Below, piece by piece: positions 1 through 7,908 of a stretch of DNA of 13,152 nt. The notes beneath the pieces were generated by a model, which saw only the letters and a program-made list of their open reading frames with translations, did not search any database and was not told the DNA's origin. Both the position numbers and the translations under genes were made by a program. This stretch comes from Oscillospiraceae bacterium (GTDB lineage Bacteria; Bacillota_A; Clostridia; Oscillospirales; Ruminococcaceae). The stretch is taken from contig JAGAJA010000046.1 of assembly GCA_017829075.1 (NCBI GenBank), positions 1 to 13,152 of the forward strand. Direction: 5' to 3'. Numbering within the stretch: position 1 is the stretch's first letter; each line of letters starts with the position of its first letter.

Positions 1-231
1 TTCGCAGGTGGTGTAGTAATCATCGTAGCAGCGCTGACAGAGCGGCATATTGTCTGAACCAGCGTTGTCGTCAAGCCAGATACGCTCGCCGCAATGCTCG
101 CAAGCAACGGTTTCGTTGTGGTAGCAGTCGGGGCAGAGCAATTCGCCCTGCATTTCATAGTAGTCCTCGGTGTCAAGTTCCGCGCCGCAGCAACTGCAAA
201 TGAGTCGGGTGTTGTCGGTTTTGTTGTCCAT
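1..231 (-). CDS. Tandem zinc-finger (LIM-like) protein, 3' end outside the window
   Basis: This is the N-terminal 77 residues of a cysteine-rich protein; the reading frame runs off the left edge. It begins at an ATG preceded by a strong AGGAGG ribosome site at about 240-246. Visible zinc pairs are C12/C15 with C33/C36 and C44/C47 with C65/C68, and another Cys at 76 suggests the pattern continues. The layout of two CxxC pairs about 18 residues apart, repeated, resembles LIM or treble-clef double zinc fingers. There is no signal peptide or membrane segment. It lies 18 bases after the DUF960 gene and is probably cotranscribed with it. Small proteins of this kind are common in accessory and conjugative regions of Clostridia, but no function can be assigned. 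A DNA- or protein-binding adaptor is the plain guess. Confidence 0.75.
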   Translation of the reverse strand, partial: MDNKTDNTRLICSCCGAELDTEDYYEMQGELLCPDCYHNETVACEHCGERIWLDDNAGSDNMPLCQRCYDDYYTTCE

Positions 232-249
232 GGTGTGTTCCTCCTGTAA

Positions 250-537
250 TTAGTATTCTTCTGCCAAAAGCATAGTGGTGTGGGTTTCGTCGTCAATGAC
301 GAAGATTTTTGCCGTAATAGGGCTGTCCGTGCGAAATTCGAGCGTGCGCTCGTAGGACGGCTGTTCCTGCGAATGAGTAATGTGCTGGGTCTTGCTGTCG
401 GTTGTGAGCCGAAAGACTTGCAGGTAGTCTTTTTCAGCTACTTCCATTGAATCGATTAAGTTCCAAAGGATTATCTGTGTCAGTAATGGTACTGTTTCAC
501 TAATTCCTCTGGTGCAATAACGTGGATTGTTAAACAT
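250..537 (-). CDS. DUF960 family protein
   Basis: A 95-residue protein starting MFNNPRYCTRGI, with the pattern of the DUF960 family: an N-terminal MF-N-RY-TRG segment, then a hydrophobic QIILWNLID helix, then DYLQVFRL and HITHSQEQPSY. The family is small, of unknown function, and frequent on mobile or accessory DNA of Firmicutes. I chose the ATG at 535-537 because a GGAGG site (546-550) lies 8 bases upstream. The frame extends to a TTG at 552, but that codon overlaps the ribosome site. No membrane segment is seen. It sits downstream of a terminator (589-625) and upstream of the zinc-finger gene, forming a likely two-gene unit. Family assignment is from motif recall, not a search. Confidence 0.8.
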   Translation of the reverse strand: MFNNPRYCTRGISETVPLLTQIILWNLIDSMEVAEKDYLQVFRLTTDSKTQHITHSQEQPSYERTLEFRTDSPITAKIFVIDDETHTTMLLAEEY

Positions 538-588
538 TTCTGTCACCTCCAAATGGCTTTGTAATGCGGTTTGTTGGGAAAAGCAAAA

Positions 589-625
589 GCCCCGTCACCG
601 TGAATTTTCATCACGATAACGGGGC
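589..625 (-). terminator. Rho-independent terminator after the small membrane ORF
   Basis: Read on the minus strand, GCCCCGT pairs with ACGGGGC, with an inner CGTGA/TCACG stem around a short A/T loop, followed by TTTTGCTTTT. It lies between the small membrane ORF (ends 672) and the DUF960 gene (starts 537), so it would separate these two transcripts. Confidence 0.75.
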
Positions 626-671
626 AAGTTTTGCTACGAAAATCGAGTCCGCGATAAACCGAAATAAACCG

Positions 672-856
672 TTATTTCAGACTGAAATCTGTGCTGTCTA
701 ACCGCTTAAGTTCGCGTTCCGCATCGTCGATTTTCTGTTGAAGCTCTGTTCGCTTCTCGTCCTTGCGACACTCGCTTACCATGCCGATTATCCCTGCGAT
801 TGCAACGACACCGGCTTCGATTATGGTTACGAGCGTCTGTGAAGTTATTCCTTCAT
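672..856 (-). pseudogene. Small membrane-anchored coiled-coil ORF, start codon out of frame
   Basis: A good ribosome site (GGAGGTGAT) precedes an ATG at 854-856, but that ATG reads only three codons (Met-Lys-Glu) before TAA. The frame one base away is open for about 60 codons from 857 to the TAA at 672-674. It encodes a plausible small protein: DEGITSQTLVTIIEAG, then a hydrophobic helix (VVAIAGIIGMV), then a charged helix rich in K, E, R and Q. That design is shared by many small phage- or element-borne membrane proteins. One extra G after the ATG would join start and body (ATG GAA GGA ATA ACT). I therefore read this as a one-base deletion or a sequence error. The only in-frame ATG/GTG/TTG lies inside the membrane helix and would give about 35 residues. 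No function is known. Confidence 0.5.
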
Positions 857-907
857 CTGATCACCTCCAACGGTATAATATATCTTTGTGGAGAGGAGAT
901 TTTTGGA

Positions 908-946
908 CAAAAAAACACCGTCCTGCAGAGGTTCAGAACAGTGTTT
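908..946 (-). terminator. Rho-independent terminator of the SPFH-4TM-TIR operon
   Basis: On the minus strand an imperfect 12-bp stem (AACACTGTTCTG with CAGGACGGTGTT) encloses an 8-base loop and is followed by a run of seven T. It lies about 40 bases past the TAA of the TIR gene (986-988) and before the small membrane ORF, so it ends the operon. Confidence 0.8.
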
Positions 947-985
947 TGTAGTATGGAATTACTTCAAACCAATTATTGAATGTTA

Positions 986-3900
986 TTATCTGCTTATCTC
1001 AATCACTGGCCTTACACCGCAGAAATCGGTCTGTATCCCCATATCAGAAACTGTACCGTCATTCCTGACAGCAACAGCACTGTAACCCCACTGGCTTTGA
1101 CCAATGTCCTCAAGCCACCAGGAGCCCTCGTCACAGCCGTTTGCCAGCGCATACGGAGTAGCCTCTGCTATTAGCTTGCTTGACTTATAATACTCTTCAT
1201 ATTCATTGTAATAGGCTTCTCCGCCATAATAAGCAAGAATATCTTTTAGGTTCAAAAGAACAACATCGCTCCAGAGCTTCATAATGGAGTGGTCAACGAT
1301 TTCTCCAGTAGTTATGATCTGCTCTTTTTCTTCGGCAGAAAAAGCCGTATTATAGAAATCATTGTTCAGCCATTCATGAATATAACTGTCTTTCCACTGA
1401 ACATCTTCACTATACTTGTGGAAGGGAACAGAGTCAAGAATATCCTTGCTGATAACCTTCACATATTCATTGTTTCTCTCCAGAACCACCCACTCGATAG
1501 GTTCGGCGCCATTGCTGAGATTGTTGTCCTGCTCATAAGACCCAAAGGTTATGATATCACCCGGTTCAGTTGCATTCTGCAAGTTTTCCAATGCACCAGA
1601 ACAATCATTCTCCATATATGCATTGTACCCTAAATTGTATTCACAATCCAATATTTTGTCAGAGGTAACTAAATCCGAGATCGATGTATCAACCTTTTTG
1701 TAATTGGCTAAAGCCAAATCGTAATTTCCCTCTGCATAATGCTTTTCAGCAGCCTCATAAAATAGTACAGAGGCTTTATACAAACTATGAGAATCGCCTA
1801 TCTTATTATATACCATTGCTGCAGTCTCATAATCCTCATAAGACTCAAGAATAAGAGCAATACTAGTGGCGCTTTCTGCCTCATTATCCGTGGTTCCCAT
1901 ACCATTCAGATAAATTGTGGCTATGGAACTCGCCATAAGATATTTGCTATCCTTATAATCACCCAATATTTCAAAGGCATTGGCCGCTTCGAGGTACTCT
2001 CCCTTATTCATCATCTCAACAGCAGAAGTATATTCTTCTTCATTTTGATCAGCTTCATTGGCAATAAACTGGTGGCACTGTGCGAGAAGCGAGCGGCTGT
2101 CCTTATATTTGCCAAGCTCAGAAAAAACACTGATAGCTTCCTCATATTTCCCTTCGTTCATGAGTACTATTGCATCATTGTATTTCTTAGAAGGAAGATA
2201 GCTGTTGGCATAGTACACGCCGCCGACTATTCCACCTATAACACACAGCAATACAACCGCCACGATCACGATAACTTTTGTTTTTGGCTTTTTAGGGGTA
2301 TCAGAGTGTTCAGCGATACTATTTGTGTGGCTGTTATCTGCCTGAGATCTCTTTTCTTCGTAGATCTCTTTCAGTTCAATATCGCGAAATGCATTATTCT
2401 CGATCTCGTCCTTGAGTCCATTCCAGATCTTAACATAATTTCTGAATGAGGAAAAGCTTTCAATATTGACCTTGCACTTTCCCCTCAGCACCAGTAGTAA
2501 AATGCTCAGGCCCAAAGCCAAACCGCCCAAAACCAGAAACAATGTCAGTGTATTTTTTATTTCGATAGAAACATTAATTATAGCCGATATAAAAAGAGCA
2601 AGTGAAATAAGAAAAGCACATATTGCGGCAAACGAAAATTGTTTGCGTTTCGCCGAAAGAGTACGATCTGCGTCATCTTTCACCTGTGATAGAGCATTTA
2701 TGTTCTCCTCCAGCTTATCCGCATAAAAATGATCATGGTCATACCCAGACGCAGAGATCGATCGTTTCCCCTCTTTGTATTTCATCAGGAAATTGTAGCA
2801 ATCATTATATGTCCAAGCATGGTGCTCAAAATCTATCTTGACCAATCCATCTGCAAAATCGCTTCTCCATTTACCTATTTTGGCATCATAGTTGCGCTTC
2901 TTTTTTTCTGCTGCCCTCGCTTCAATATCGCTTATAGCAGATTTGATCTCGTCTATTTTTGCGGATACCCCGTCCATCTCTGAAATGGTTTCAAGAGCGG
3001 AAACACAGAAATTCAGTTTCTCTGGATCGGTTTCATCTTCAAATCTTGTTCCGATTTGATAGATGATATCCTTAGAGTCTTTCCAGTCAATGATCTCCTT
3101 CAGAACGTTCACAGCAAAATTCAGATTTTTCAGAACTGTTCCTTCTGAATATTTGCAGGCAATATTATACAGGATATCATTAGCATCGCGCCACCCCTTG
3201 ACTTGCAGCAAACTATTTACGCCAGCCCGGACTTCTTCAAAGGAGTGTGAATTGTCAAGCTGAGCCTTTGCCCTGTTGTAAGTGTTGTCAAATTCGCGAT
3301 TTCTTATCGCCTCATTATAGCCGGACAGCCGTTCACGCAGCTTGTCATCAGCAAAACGCATTGCTTTTTTAAAGTTGTTTCTGGTATCCAATGGCTCAGA
3401 TACAGTTTCCAGATCAGCTTCCGAACGCAGATCCAATTCGACAAGCAGAAGTCCGACATAAGCCCTGGCTTCTTCGGCGTCTTCGTTGAGCGCCTGCTCA
3501 AAATAGCTGCCGGCTTTCTGCATATCTCCGTCTTCCAGCGACATAAATCCGCGCTTGATGAGATTGTCTGCCTTTGAATTGGCAGAGCTGACTGTATTAC
3601 TGCTTTTCGGAGCGTTATCACTGCCGCTGCCGGCTATCTTCTTTATACCCCTGATAAGATCCTGCATAAAGCCCAGCTTGGACATATCCTGCGCCTGAAA
3701 CATAGACAGAGCCTCCGGCAGGTCATAAGGATCCATGCCCTTATAGGCAGGTATAAGCGTTTTGGTGCGATCCTCTTTCATGAGGAGCAGGTATCTGCTC
3801 CATTCGTTCTTTACCCAAACTGCATTGAAATATTCCGGCTTAGTTCCGACAACGACCATAACTTTTGAAGAATTGAGCGCGGCAAAAATGTACGGCTCGT

Positions 3901-4519
3901 ATGCAGAACCGAGCTTGTCCTCCAGCGTGATGCGCGAGAAAAACACCTTGAATCCTTCCTGCGTGAGCTGATAATACAGATCCTGCGCAAGCACGCTGTC
4001 CTGCGTGCGCTTTCCGTCCTCTCCTGTTTCCTTATAGCAGATGAACACGTCAAACGGCTCTTCCTTGTTGGAGATCTCCAGTATACCTTTCTGGACATTA
4101 GCGATGTATTCAGCCTCGCGCTGATATACCTCCTTCTGGAGCACATCTGCGTGGGAGAGCGCCTCAAGAAAATCTGCGTCCTGAGTAATAAGCGTGTATT
4201 GAGCACGGTGACAGGTTGGTATCTTCTTTTTCGACAGCGGGTCGTCAACATATTCGATACCGTATTTGCACAGCACTATCGACCAGTATATCTCGGCGTC
4301 GCTGTCGTCCCGCTGGAGCATACGCTCGTAGATCTCCATAGCCTTGTCAAATTCGCACTGCTGACGAAAATGGTTGGCACGGTTTATCAGATTGAGCTGC
4401 TGCTCGTCTGATGATTTCGGCAAGGTTTGCTTTGTTCCGCAGTATTCGCACTCGCAAACTGTCATTCCGTCAGAAACTTCAAGATTACCGCCGCACATTT
4501 TGCATTTAAAAACTGCCAC
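986..4519 (-). CDS. Zinc ribbon-TIR-TPR transmembrane protein with C-terminal DUF6273
   Basis: A large protein (1177 residues) and the last gene of the operon. In order it has a zinc ribbon with C6, C9, C24 and C27; a helical TPR-like stretch (about 45-150); a TIR domain (about 155-295) with FDVFICYKE, KVFFSR and ALNSSKVMVVVGT; more TPR/KDS-type helices (about 315-530); a coiled coil; two membrane helices (about 628-650 and 658-678); a third (about 748-771); TPR-like repeats with YKDS motifs (about 780-985); and a DUF6273-like domain (about 986-1176) ending CGVRPVIEIS. In TIR NADases a Glu in the helix after the fourth strand is catalytic; E239 in VKNEWSRYL is a good candidate. Three membrane passes put TIR inside and DUF6273 outside the cell (inference). 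I chose the GTG at 4517-4519 because GGAGG lies 8 bases upstream; an upstream in-frame TTG overlaps that site. The Zn ribbon-TIR family is known in Firmicutes; its biological role is not. Confidence 0.9.
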   Translation of the reverse strand: MAVFKCKMCGGNLEVSDGMTVCECEYCGTKQTLPKSSDEQQLNLINRANHFRQQCEFDKAMEIYERMLQRDDSDAEIYWSIVLCKYGIEYVDDPLSKKKIPTCHRAQYTLITQDADFLEALSHADVLQKEVYQREAEYIANVQKGILEISNKEEPFDVFICYKETGEDGKRTQDSVLAQDLYYQLTQEGFKVFFSRITLEDKLGSAYEPYIFAALNSSKVMVVVGTKPEYFNAVWVKNEWSRYLLLMKEDRTKTLIPAYKGMDPYDLPEALSMFQAQDMSKLGFMQDLIRGIKKIAGSGSDNAPKSSNTVSSANSKADNLIKRGFMSLEDGDMQKAGSYFEQALNEDAEEARAYVGLLLVELDLRSEADLETVSEPLDTRNNFKKAMRFADDKLRERLSGYNEAIRNREFDNTYNRAKAQLDNSHSFEEVRAGVNSLLQVKGWRDANDILYNIACKYSEGTVLKNLNFAVNVLKEIIDWKDSKDIIYQIGTRFEDETDPEKLNFCVSALETISEMDGVSAKIDEIKSAISDIEARAAEKKKRNYDAKIGKWRSDFADGLVKIDFEHHAWTYNDCYNFLMKYKEGKRSISASGYDHDHFYADKLEENINALSQVKDDADRTLSAKRKQFSFAAICAFLISLALFISAIINVSIEIKNTLTLFLVLGGLALGLSILLLVLRGKCKVNIESFSSFRNYVKIWNGLKDEIENNAFRDIELKEIYEEKRSQADNSHTNSIAEHSDTPKKPKTKVIVIVAVVLLCVIGGIVGGVYYANSYLPSKKYNDAIVLMNEGKYEEAISVFSELGKYKDSRSLLAQCHQFIANEADQNEEEYTSAVEMMNKGEYLEAANAFEILGDYKDSKYLMASSIATIYLNGMGTTDNEAESATSIALILESYEDYETAAMVYNKIGDSHSLYKASVLFYEAAEKHYAEGNYDLALANYKKVDTSISDLVTSDKILDCEYNLGYNAYMENDCSGALENLQNATEPGDIITFGSYEQDNNLSNGAEPIEWVVLERNNEYVKVISKDILDSVPFHKYSEDVQWKDSYIHEWLNNDFYNTAFSAEEKEQIITTGEIVDHSIMKLWSDVVLLNLKDILAYYGGEAYYNEYEEYYKSSKLIAEATPYALANGCDEGSWWLEDIGQSQWGYSAVAVRNDGTVSDMGIQTDFCGVRPVIEISR

Positions 4520-4536
4520 GATCTTATCCTCCAATA

Positions 4537-5238
4537 TCAGCGTTTCAGTTCCTTGCAGCTCCTGTTCCTGTCCGCAAGGTGTAATTCTATCTCTTCCGCA
4601 AGTTCCGCTGCCTTTTCGGTATCAGCGTTCACAAACGATTCAAGCTCACTGACCTCGGAGCGCAGCTTTTCCTCCTGCTCTTTCAGCTCGTCGCAGGAAA
4701 CAGGGTCGCTGTAACGGAATTTTTCCGAAAGGGAGTTCAGCTTTATTTTAAGCCTTTCGTCCTTGCAGGAATCCGCGATATACTGCATATCCAGCCGGAA
4801 TGTCTGCATTGGCTTCGTCGCGGTGCGTACCTGCTCCTCCTGCGCTTCAATAACATCACGCGCACTGTCAGCCGCAATAACGCCTATCGCCGACAATCCG
4901 AGAATTATCACCGAAACCACCAGCGGTATCCACATCGGAACATCAGCAAAAAAGCCTATAATACAGATCGCAAGCCCCAAAATCAACTGGACTGCCGCAT
5001 AAATATAACCCATTCTGAACACCGGGAAGCCGTACACTTTTGATTTAAGTTCGCCGCCCTTGCTGAACGCGTAATAGGATATCCCCGCACCGCCGATTAT
5101 CGCCAGCATTGAGAACGCATATTCCGCCCAAGCTGCCCCGGTTTTCGGGAACGGCACCGCGAAAAATACCACATTGTACATCACAAGGATTACCGCAAAC
5201 ACGATCAGGAACGACAGCGTTTTCTTATCGATTTTCAT
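4537..5238 (-). CDS. Four-helix membrane protein with cytoplasmic coiled-coil tail
   Basis: A 233-residue protein I cannot place in a named family. Hydrophobic segments at about 8-29, 38-60, 76-97 and 101-122 form a four-helix membrane domain. From about 125 the chain is soluble and charged, with heptad-like helices at about 180-233 rich in E, K and L; with four passes and a lysine-rich N-terminus, both ends should be cytoplasmic. Its ATG lies 3 bases after the stop of the SPFH gene, and its ribosome site (AAGGAGGG) sits inside the last codons of that gene, so translation is probably coupled. The TIR gene follows after 17 bases. The position suggests it links the SPFH protein and the TIR protein at the membrane, or anchors the SPFH assembly; this is inference. 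Confidence 0.85.
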   Translation of the reverse strand: MKIDKKTLSFLIVFAVILVMYNVVFFAVPFPKTGAAWAEYAFSMLAIIGGAGISYYAFSKGGELKSKVYGFPVFRMGYIYAAVQLILGLAICIIGFFADVPMWIPLVVSVIILGLSAIGVIAADSARDVIEAQEEQVRTATKPMQTFRLDMQYIADSCKDERLKIKLNSLSEKFRYSDPVSCDELKEQEEKLRSEVSELESFVNADTEKAAELAEEIELHLADRNRSCKELKR

Positions 5239-5241
5239 GGT

Positions 5242-7167
5242 TTAACCCTCCTTTTTTCTGCCACAGTTCGGGCAGAATTTGCTGGTGATGTTCTTTTCGC
5301 CGCAGTCCGGACAATCCCATGTTGCGGGAGCTTCCGGCTTCTTTGCGCCGCAGTCGGGACAGAATTTACTAGTTATCCCCTTGAAGCCGCAGGCAGGGCA
5401 GTCCCACGCGGCAGGCGGCTCCGGCTTCTTCGCGCCGCACTCCGGGCAGAATTTTGATGTAATCCCACTCGCACCGCACTCCGGACAAGTCCATGTATCA
5501 GCCTTGACAGGCTCGGGGCGCTTGCTTCCGCACTCGGGGCAGCACTTGCTTGTGATGCCCATTGCGCCGCAGGGGCAGTTCCACGAATCATTGCCCGCAG
5601 TGGCAGTTGCTGCGACAGCGCCGCCTATTCCCGCGCCTATTTCGGAAGCTCCCTGCATTACCGGGTTTATTGCTTCTCTTGTCATGCTCATAACGCCGCC
5701 CATTGCGCCGAGGGTCACGCCTAATCCGGCAATATCGCCCAGTCCGCCGGCTGTTCCGTTTCCGGTAATTCCGTTTTGCATTGCCTGAAGTCCCACCTGA
5801 CGAGCGGTCTCCTGCTGATATGTATAGCCCTTTGCGCGCATTTCCTCCGCCTCGGCGTAAGCCTGCGCCTTGTATGCCTCCGCTTCTGCGATCGCCTTGA
5901 TCTTCAACGCTTCCGCGTCACCCTGTGCGCTTACCATTTTCAATTGCGCTTCGGTCTGCGCCTCTACCAGCTTTCTGCCCTGCGCTGCTTCGGCTTCGGC
6001 TTTCAGCAGTTGTTCTTGACGCACACGGAGCGTCTTTTCCGCAAACTGCTCTTTCAGCCGGCGGTAATTCGGGTCGTCGTCCGGGGTCATGACGTTAGTT
6101 ATGAAGAACTCCGGCATGGTCAGACCATATTCGTCAAGCGTTTCATTGATAGAAACACGCAGCTTCTCGGACAATACATCGAGCTGCTCGTCTATTTCGA
6201 GAATATTTATGTTGTTTTCCTTGATGATTCGGGCGAGGTTGGACTTCACCTTGTTCATTATCAGCGACTTGAACTTCGCGGTGTACTCGGTGGTTGTCAG
6301 CGCTCCGACACTCTGCACGGAAACGCTGTCATACGCAATGTCCGAATTGGTAAGCCTGCCGGTAGTACCGACAACTTTAAGCAGCAGCTTTCTGGAATCG
6401 GTCACGCGCAGGTTGAAGTTGCCGCAGGCTCCTATTTCGATGTGAAGTCCCGAACCGGGGTCGAATAGTCTGACCTTGCTGTCGGTGCCCCATTTTATGC
6501 CCATCTGGGTGGAGAGGTTGATGAAATACACCTCGGAATGGAACACCTCATCGGCATTTGTGGGCAGCTTATACAGGCTTTCCAGCGCAGGGAGATTCTG
6601 CGTTGCGAGGGTGTAACGTCCCGCGCCGAATAGGTCGAGCGCCCTACCGTCCTTGAAGAAGATCGCTTCCTGCGACTCGTGGACGATTAGCTGCGAGCCA
6701 AGGTTGAAGTCCTCAATCGGGTGCTTCCACACGAGGGTATCATTTGCGCCCTCGTATTTGATAACGCTTGCAAGCCCCTGATCCTTTACAGATTCCTTTG
6801 CTATCTGCTGCTGAACGTTAATTACTGTATCGCACAGGGGGCAGGAGTACTCCGCTGCATTTTTGTCCGCGCTCAGCCTACAGGAACAGGAAGGGCAGGT
6901 GAACTCAACTATCTGCGACATACTCTCCCGGGTGTTAATGTGCTGATGGCATACCGGGCACACTGCGTCCTCGCCTCTGCTTTGGTCGAATATCACGTTG
7001 TTCCCGCAGTGAGGGCAGGTCTTTGAAGTCACCTTTTCTGCTGCAACATCTATAACATAGCCGCAGGTGCAATTTATTTTCTTAGTCTTTCCTATCCCAA
7101 GAAAACCTCCGGTAGAAGCCTCGGTATAGTTACCGCACTTAGGACACTCTATTACGAATTTTGACAT
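5242..7167 (-). CDS. SPFH-domain protein with N- and C-terminal zinc ribbons
   Basis: A 641-residue protein and the first gene of the operon. Three zinc ribbons come first (C8/C11 with C33/C35, C51/C54 with C70/C73, C91/C94 with C109/C112). A YdjI-type (virion core protein-like) SPFH domain spans about 135-370. Next come an Ala/Glu-rich coiled coil (about 370-450) typical of SPFH oligomers, a Gly-rich flexible segment with some hydrophobic character (about 465-520), and four C-terminal zinc ribbons (529-641). SPFH proteins form membrane-associated rings or scaffolds; in Bacillus subtilis YdjI helps recruit the stress protein PspA, which is the closest known analogy. No pspA-like gene is present here. 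The ATG at 7167 has AAGGAGAG about 7 bases upstream. The zinc ribbons echo the ribbon at the start of the TIR protein and could be contact points; that is inference. Confidence 0.92.
   Translation of the reverse strand: MSKFVIECPKCGNYTEASTGGFLGIGKTKKINCTCGYVIDVAAEKVTSKTCPHCGNNVIFDQSRGEDAVCPVCHQHINTRESMSQIVEFTCPSCSCRLSADKNAAEYSCPLCDTVINVQQQIAKESVKDQGLASVIKYEGANDTLVWKHPIEDFNLGSQLIVHESQEAIFFKDGRALDLFGAGRYTLATQNLPALESLYKLPTNADEVFHSEVYFINLSTQMGIKWGTDSKVRLFDPGSGLHIEIGACGNFNLRVTDSRKLLLKVVGTTGRLTNSDIAYDSVSVQSVGALTTTEYTAKFKSLIMNKVKSNLARIIKENNINILEIDEQLDVLSEKLRVSINETLDEYGLTMPEFFITNVMTPDDDPNYRRLKEQFAEKTLRVRQEQLLKAEAEAAQGRKLVEAQTEAQLKMVSAQGDAEALKIKAIAEAEAYKAQAYAEAEEMRAKGYTYQQETARQVGLQAMQNGITGNGTAGGLGDIAGLGVTLGAMGGVMSMTREAINPVMQGASEIGAGIGGAVAATATAGNDSWNCPCGAMGITSKCCPECGSKRPEPVKADTWTCPECGASGITSKFCPECGAKKPEPPAAWDCPACGFKGITSKFCPDCGAKKPEAPATWDCPDCGEKNITSKFCPNCGRKKEG
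5245..5583 (-). repeat. Four tandem zinc-ribbon repeats within the SPFH gene
   Basis: The 3' end of the SPFH gene encodes four copies of a W-x-C-P-x-C-G-x(3)-ITSK-F-C-P-x-C-G unit about 29 residues (87 bases) apart, joined by KKPEPPA-type linkers. The first copy differs: it has CPC instead of CPxC and SKCC instead of SKFC, and its linker is longer, giving a 30-residue step. The close match of copies 2-4 suggests recent duplication. Confidence 0.85.
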
Positions 7168-7206
7168 GACGATCTCTCCTTTTTATTCATTGCCACGCGG
7201 CGATTA

Positions 7207-7234
7207 TTTATATGCCTTACTCTGATTCGATCAA
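7207..7234 (-). promoter_or_regulatory. Candidate promoter of the SPFH-4TM-TIR operon
   Basis: On the minus strand, TTGATC (7229-7234) and TATAAA (7207-7212) are spaced by 16 bases, a fair sigma-A match at 4/6 and 5/6. The TATAAA ends about 40 bases before the SPFH start codon. Confidence 0.45.
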
Positions 7235-7260
7235 TTAAACTTATTCATAAATCCAGTAAA

Positions 7261-7289
7261 CACCGCCTTCCAAATATAGAAAAGCGGTG
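7261..7289. promoter_or_regulatory. Spaced inverted repeat upstream of the SPFH operon promoter
   Basis: CACCGC at 7261-7266 and GCGGTG at 7284-7289 form a perfect 6-bp inverted repeat about the AT-rich interior, extendable with one mismatch. It lies just upstream of the candidate minus-strand promoter, so an operator is possible. A weak hairpin is the alternative, since no strong T run follows on either strand. Confidence 0.3.
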
Positions 7290-7443
7290 CTTGATTTGAT
7301 TCACGAAAATAATTATTCAAATATTCCCAGTCATAGCTACACTAGTAAATATGGTTTTTACTGCCATTTCAATACACGCTGCTTTCCTCATAAATCATTC
7401 CCCCTGCGCTGATCAAACACCTCTTTTTAAAATTATATCACTA

Positions 7444-7508
7444 TTTCGTCATCTTTTCAATATTTATTTTATATTTTCGTCATTCTTACATAATATATCG
7501 ACAAAAAT
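7444..7508. promoter_or_regulatory. Candidate operator repeats upstream of the XRE gene
   Basis: TTTCGTCAT occurs at 7444-7452 and again at 7475-7483, 31 bases apart (about three helical turns). An inverted near-copy, GACAAAAAT (complement ATTTTTGTC), lies at 7500-7508 just before the TATAAT box at 7512-7517. This arrangement would suit autoregulation by the XRE protein encoded downstream. The TATAAT has no good -35 partner, so the promoter may depend on an activator or be weak. Confidence 0.35.
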
Positions 7509-7557
7509 ATGTATAATTATACTAGACTATTGTTGCCAAGAGAATGGAGGCGTTCAG

Positions 7558-7908
7558 ATGACGATAGGCGAACGAATAGCCGCGCGCCGGGAAGAGCTTG
7601 GGCTGAAACAGTATCAGGTCGCAGAGCAGATAGGCGTGACCAAGACCACCATGAGTAAGTACGAAAACAACGTAAACATTCCGAACGCCGATATCCTGGC
7701 GCGGCTTGCATCGGCACTCCAGACATCAGCCAACTATCTCTGCGGCATGACGGAAAACAGTGCGCCGCTTGGTGAAAAGTGGGTGTGCACTGATTCCGTA
7801 GACAAATCACTTATAAATATAATCCGAAAACTGAATCATGATAATCAGATGCGCCTTACAGAACGTGCAGAAACACTTCTCGAACAGCAAAACAAGACCG
7901 CAGAGTAA
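7558..7908 (+). CDS. XRE-family helix-turn-helix regulator
   Basis: A 116-residue protein with a classic N-terminal HTH_3 domain (residues about 3-65). The motif reads IGERIAARREELGLKQ, then QVAEQIGVTKTTMSKYEN, with a LARLASALQTSANYLCG tail typical of this family. The C-terminal 45 residues are helical and charged and may mediate dimerisation. The ATG at 7558 follows GGAGG by 7 bases; an in-frame extension to 7351 is rejected. The gene faces away from the SPFH operon, with 390 bases of shared upstream DNA holding repeats, so control of itself and perhaps of that operon is likely but unproven. A terminator overlaps its last codons. Confidence 0.92.
   Translation: MTIGERIAARREELGLKQYQVAEQIGVTKTTMSKYENNVNIPNADILARLASALQTSANYLCGMTENSAPLGEKWVCTDSVDKSLINIIRKLNHDNQMRLTERAETLLEQQNKTAE

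Larger units (their letters stand above)
7168..7557. other. Divergent intergenic region with promoters and candidate operators
   Basis: No gene is seen in these 390 bases. The region is AT-rich and lies between the ribosome site of the SPFH operon (minus) and that of the XRE gene (plus). It holds a candidate minus-strand promoter (7207-7234), a spaced inverted repeat (7261-7289), a pair of TTTCGTCAT direct repeats (7444-7452, 7475-7483) and a TATAAT box at 7512-7517. A plus-strand frame open from 7351 joins the XRE gene, but it has no ribosome site and its composition is that of AT-rich intergenic DNA. Confidence 0.7.

Noticed and set aside
1..860. Left end as a proven integrative element
   Set aside because: DUF960 and zinc-finger proteins are frequent on mobile DNA, but no integrase, relaxase, transposase or attachment site is visible here.
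1787..2449. Long plus-strand open frame opposite the TIR gene
   Set aside because: It is antisense to a well-supported gene, with no ribosome site and no recognisable domain.
5245..5583. Tandem repeats as a CRISPR array
   Set aside because: The repeats are coding, in frame, imperfect, and have no spacer pattern; they encode zinc ribbons.
7351..7557. N-terminal extension of the XRE protein
   Set aside because: It is encoded by AT-rich intergenic DNA with operators and a TATAAT box and has no ribosome site; GGAGG plus ATG at 7558 is clear.
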